Assembly (NCBI GenBank): GCA_015494815.1
Contig: WGAK01000266.1
Span: forward strand, 1-5,405
Origin: Anaerolineales bacterium
Lineage (GTDB): Bacteria; Chloroflexota; Anaerolineae; Anaerolineales; DRMV01
DNA length: 5,405 nt
Reading direction: 5' to 3'
A program made the translations under genes and the position numbers. Positions 4,366 through 5,405 of the stretch are shown here, piece after piece (positions within the stretch are counted from its first letter, which is position 1; each line of letters starts with the position of its first letter). Under the pieces are notes generated by a model. That model had not been told where the DNA came from and searched no databases. It saw nothing but the letters and a program-made list of their open reading frames with translations.

Positions 4366-5405
4366 ATGGCCCAAACCTGCCCGGAAGGTCTGCGCCTGGG
4401 GGAATACCGCATCCTCCGCGCCCTTGGGGAAGGCCCCGTCACCTTCGCCTGCCTGGCCGAAGCCATCGCGCCGCCCCATCGCCGGGTGGTGGTGAAGGGC
4501 TTGCAAAACCCCGACCTGACTCCCCTGTTCCGCGACCACCTGCGGCGCTGGGCCATCTACACCCACCAGTTGACGGGCATGGTGGAGGTGCTCGACTTAG
4601 TAGAGGATGCAGGCCGGGTGTACGGTGTGTTGACCTACGAACCCGGCGGGCCCCTGGCCGAACACTGGGGGGCTTTGCTCCGGGAACCCCTGAGTCGGCG
4701 TCTGGCCCTGCTGGAGGGCATCGCCAGGACCCTGGACGCGCTGCACAAGATGGCCTCCGGGGCCGATGGCTCCGCACCGGTATACGCCGCCCTGCACCCT
4801 CGCAACATCCTGGTCCGCCTGGACACGGACGGCCGTGTGCAAAGCCTGGTGCTGGACGTGCCCGGCCTGCGCGCCGCTTCCCAGGAGTCCATGACCCGCT
4901 CGGAGACGCTGACTGCCACGACCCTGGACCCCGAACACGCCCTCTACCGGGCACCCGAGCAGGTCAAAGGCGAAGCGCCCACACCGGCCTCGGACCGTTA
5001 CGCCTTTGCCGCGCTGACCCACCACCTGCTCACGGGCCGCCCGCCTTTCGAGGCCCCGGATACCCTGGCCCTGTACGAGAAAATCACCAAAGCCGAACCC
5101 GCCATTCCCACCGAGTGGGCCGAGGCCGCGGCCATCTTCCGCCGGGCTCTGGCCAGGGACCCCTCGCAACGCTACCCCACCTGCCGGGCCCTGCTCGCGG
5201 ACCTGGAGGACCGGGCCCACCAGGTGGAAGCCCTGGAACGCGCGGCCGAGGCCTACGCGACCGCGACCCAGGCCCTGGAGGAAGCGCGGGAAAAAGCCCG
5301 GACCCTGCGGGAAGAAGCCCCCGACCTGGACCCCGCGGGCCGGCGCGCGCGGCTGGCCCCGGGCCCGGGCCTGCCCCGGCCGCGGGAACTCGCCCGGCGT
5401 TGGCG
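4366..5405 (+). CDS. Kinase-fold protein, probable pseudokinase (3' end outside window)
   Basis: An open frame runs from the ATG at 4366 (GGAGG at 4354-4358, seven bases upstream) to the window edge: 346 codons without a stop. It follows the Hanks kinase layout: LGEYRILRALGEG at 11-23, VVVK with K44, LYRAPEQV at 193-200, D210 before RYAFAAL, and DPSQRYPTCRA at 265-275. Key residues are lost. The catalytic loop reads YAALHPRNIL (140-149), so His-Arg-Asp is Tyr-Ala-Ala and the loop Lys is His, with only N147 kept. DFG is DVP (164-166), the third loop glycine is T26, and no Glu lies in the alpha-C region (about 51-73). ATP binding might persist; phosphotransfer should not. The activation segment is rich in Ser/Thr (172-186), possible targets of the neighbouring kinase. 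From about 281 a charged alanine-rich helix, probably coiled coil, begins, then a Pro/Arg-rich stretch to the cut. Start and frame are well supported; complete length and any membrane anchor are unknown. Confidence 0.85.
   Translation, partial: MAQTCPEGLRLGEYRILRALGEGPVTFACLAEAIAPPHRRVVVKGLQNPDLTPLFRDHLRRWAIYTHQLTGMVEVLDLVEDAGRVYGVLTYEPGGPLAEHWGALLREPLSRRLALLEGIARTLDALHKMASGADGSAPVYAALHPRNILVRLDTDGRVQSLVLDVPGLRAASQESMTRSETLTATTLDPEHALYRAPEQVKGEAPTPASDRYAFAALTHHLLTGRPPFEAPDTLALYEKITKAEPAIPTEWAEAAAIFRRALARDPSQRYPTCRALLADLEDRAHQVEALERAAEAYATATQALEEAREKARTLREEAPDLDPAGRRARLAPGPGLPRPRELARRW

Noticed and set aside
2533..4566. 677-residue open frame on the minus strand
   Set aside because: It is antisense to the kinase gene and crosses repeat copy 2, the promoter and the intergenic hairpin. 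Its Gly/Gln/Val-rich sequence is typical of the complement of GC-rich coding DNA.
3097..5405. Antiphage defence island centred on kinases
   Set aside because: No nuclease, helicase, methylase or other known defence component is visible, and Hanks kinases are common in general signalling. The sequence beyond the window could change this view.

Overview
The window is GC-rich, with long spurious open frames on both strands. It looks like chromosomal DNA of an environmental bacterium, and I would guess Chloroflexota (Anaerolineae-like). The guess rests on the mix of intergenic repeat types, the Hanks-type kinases and the style of the reductase. It is inference from memory, not a database result.

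Layout: (1) Positions 1-138 hold the 5' end of an insertion sequence running leftwards: the first 20 codons of an IS3-like transposase OrfA, its strong ribosome binding site and its outer end. (2) Positions 139-581 are a gene-free patch of three unrelated repeat types: a degenerate 8-bp tandem array, a 142-bp inverted-repeat element whose arms each carry their own hairpin, and the first copy of an 80-bp structured repeat. (3) A sigma70-like promoter at 605-633 and a leader of about 200 nt precede a short-chain dehydrogenase/reductase (835-1698). After 34 bp comes a gene for an exported protein with a probable TIM-barrel, glycosidase-like fold (1733-2689). The two are probably one transcript. 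(4) Positions 2690-3096 hold the tail of a broken leftward gene joined to the second copy of the 80-bp repeat, then a terminator-like hairpin and a promoter with a perfect TTGACA box. (5) Positions 3097-5405 carry two rightward kinase-family genes. The first encodes a complete Hanks-type Ser/Thr kinase with a C-terminal membrane anchor. The second, cut by the window end, encodes a kinase-fold protein that has lost the catalytic Asp, the catalytic-loop Lys, the alpha-C Glu and part of the glycine loop, so it should be a pseudokinase. A hairpin-forming repeat with two competing 3' arms separates them.

The most interesting content is the kinase/pseudokinase pair. The two appear to be paralogues, sharing a DP..R[FY]PTCRA motif at the end of the kinase fold. 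Membrane-anchored signalling with the second protein as scaffold, regulator or substrate is a reasonable hypothesis. The other notable point is that both copies of the 80-bp repeat sit in the same orientation just upstream of the two best promoters in the window.
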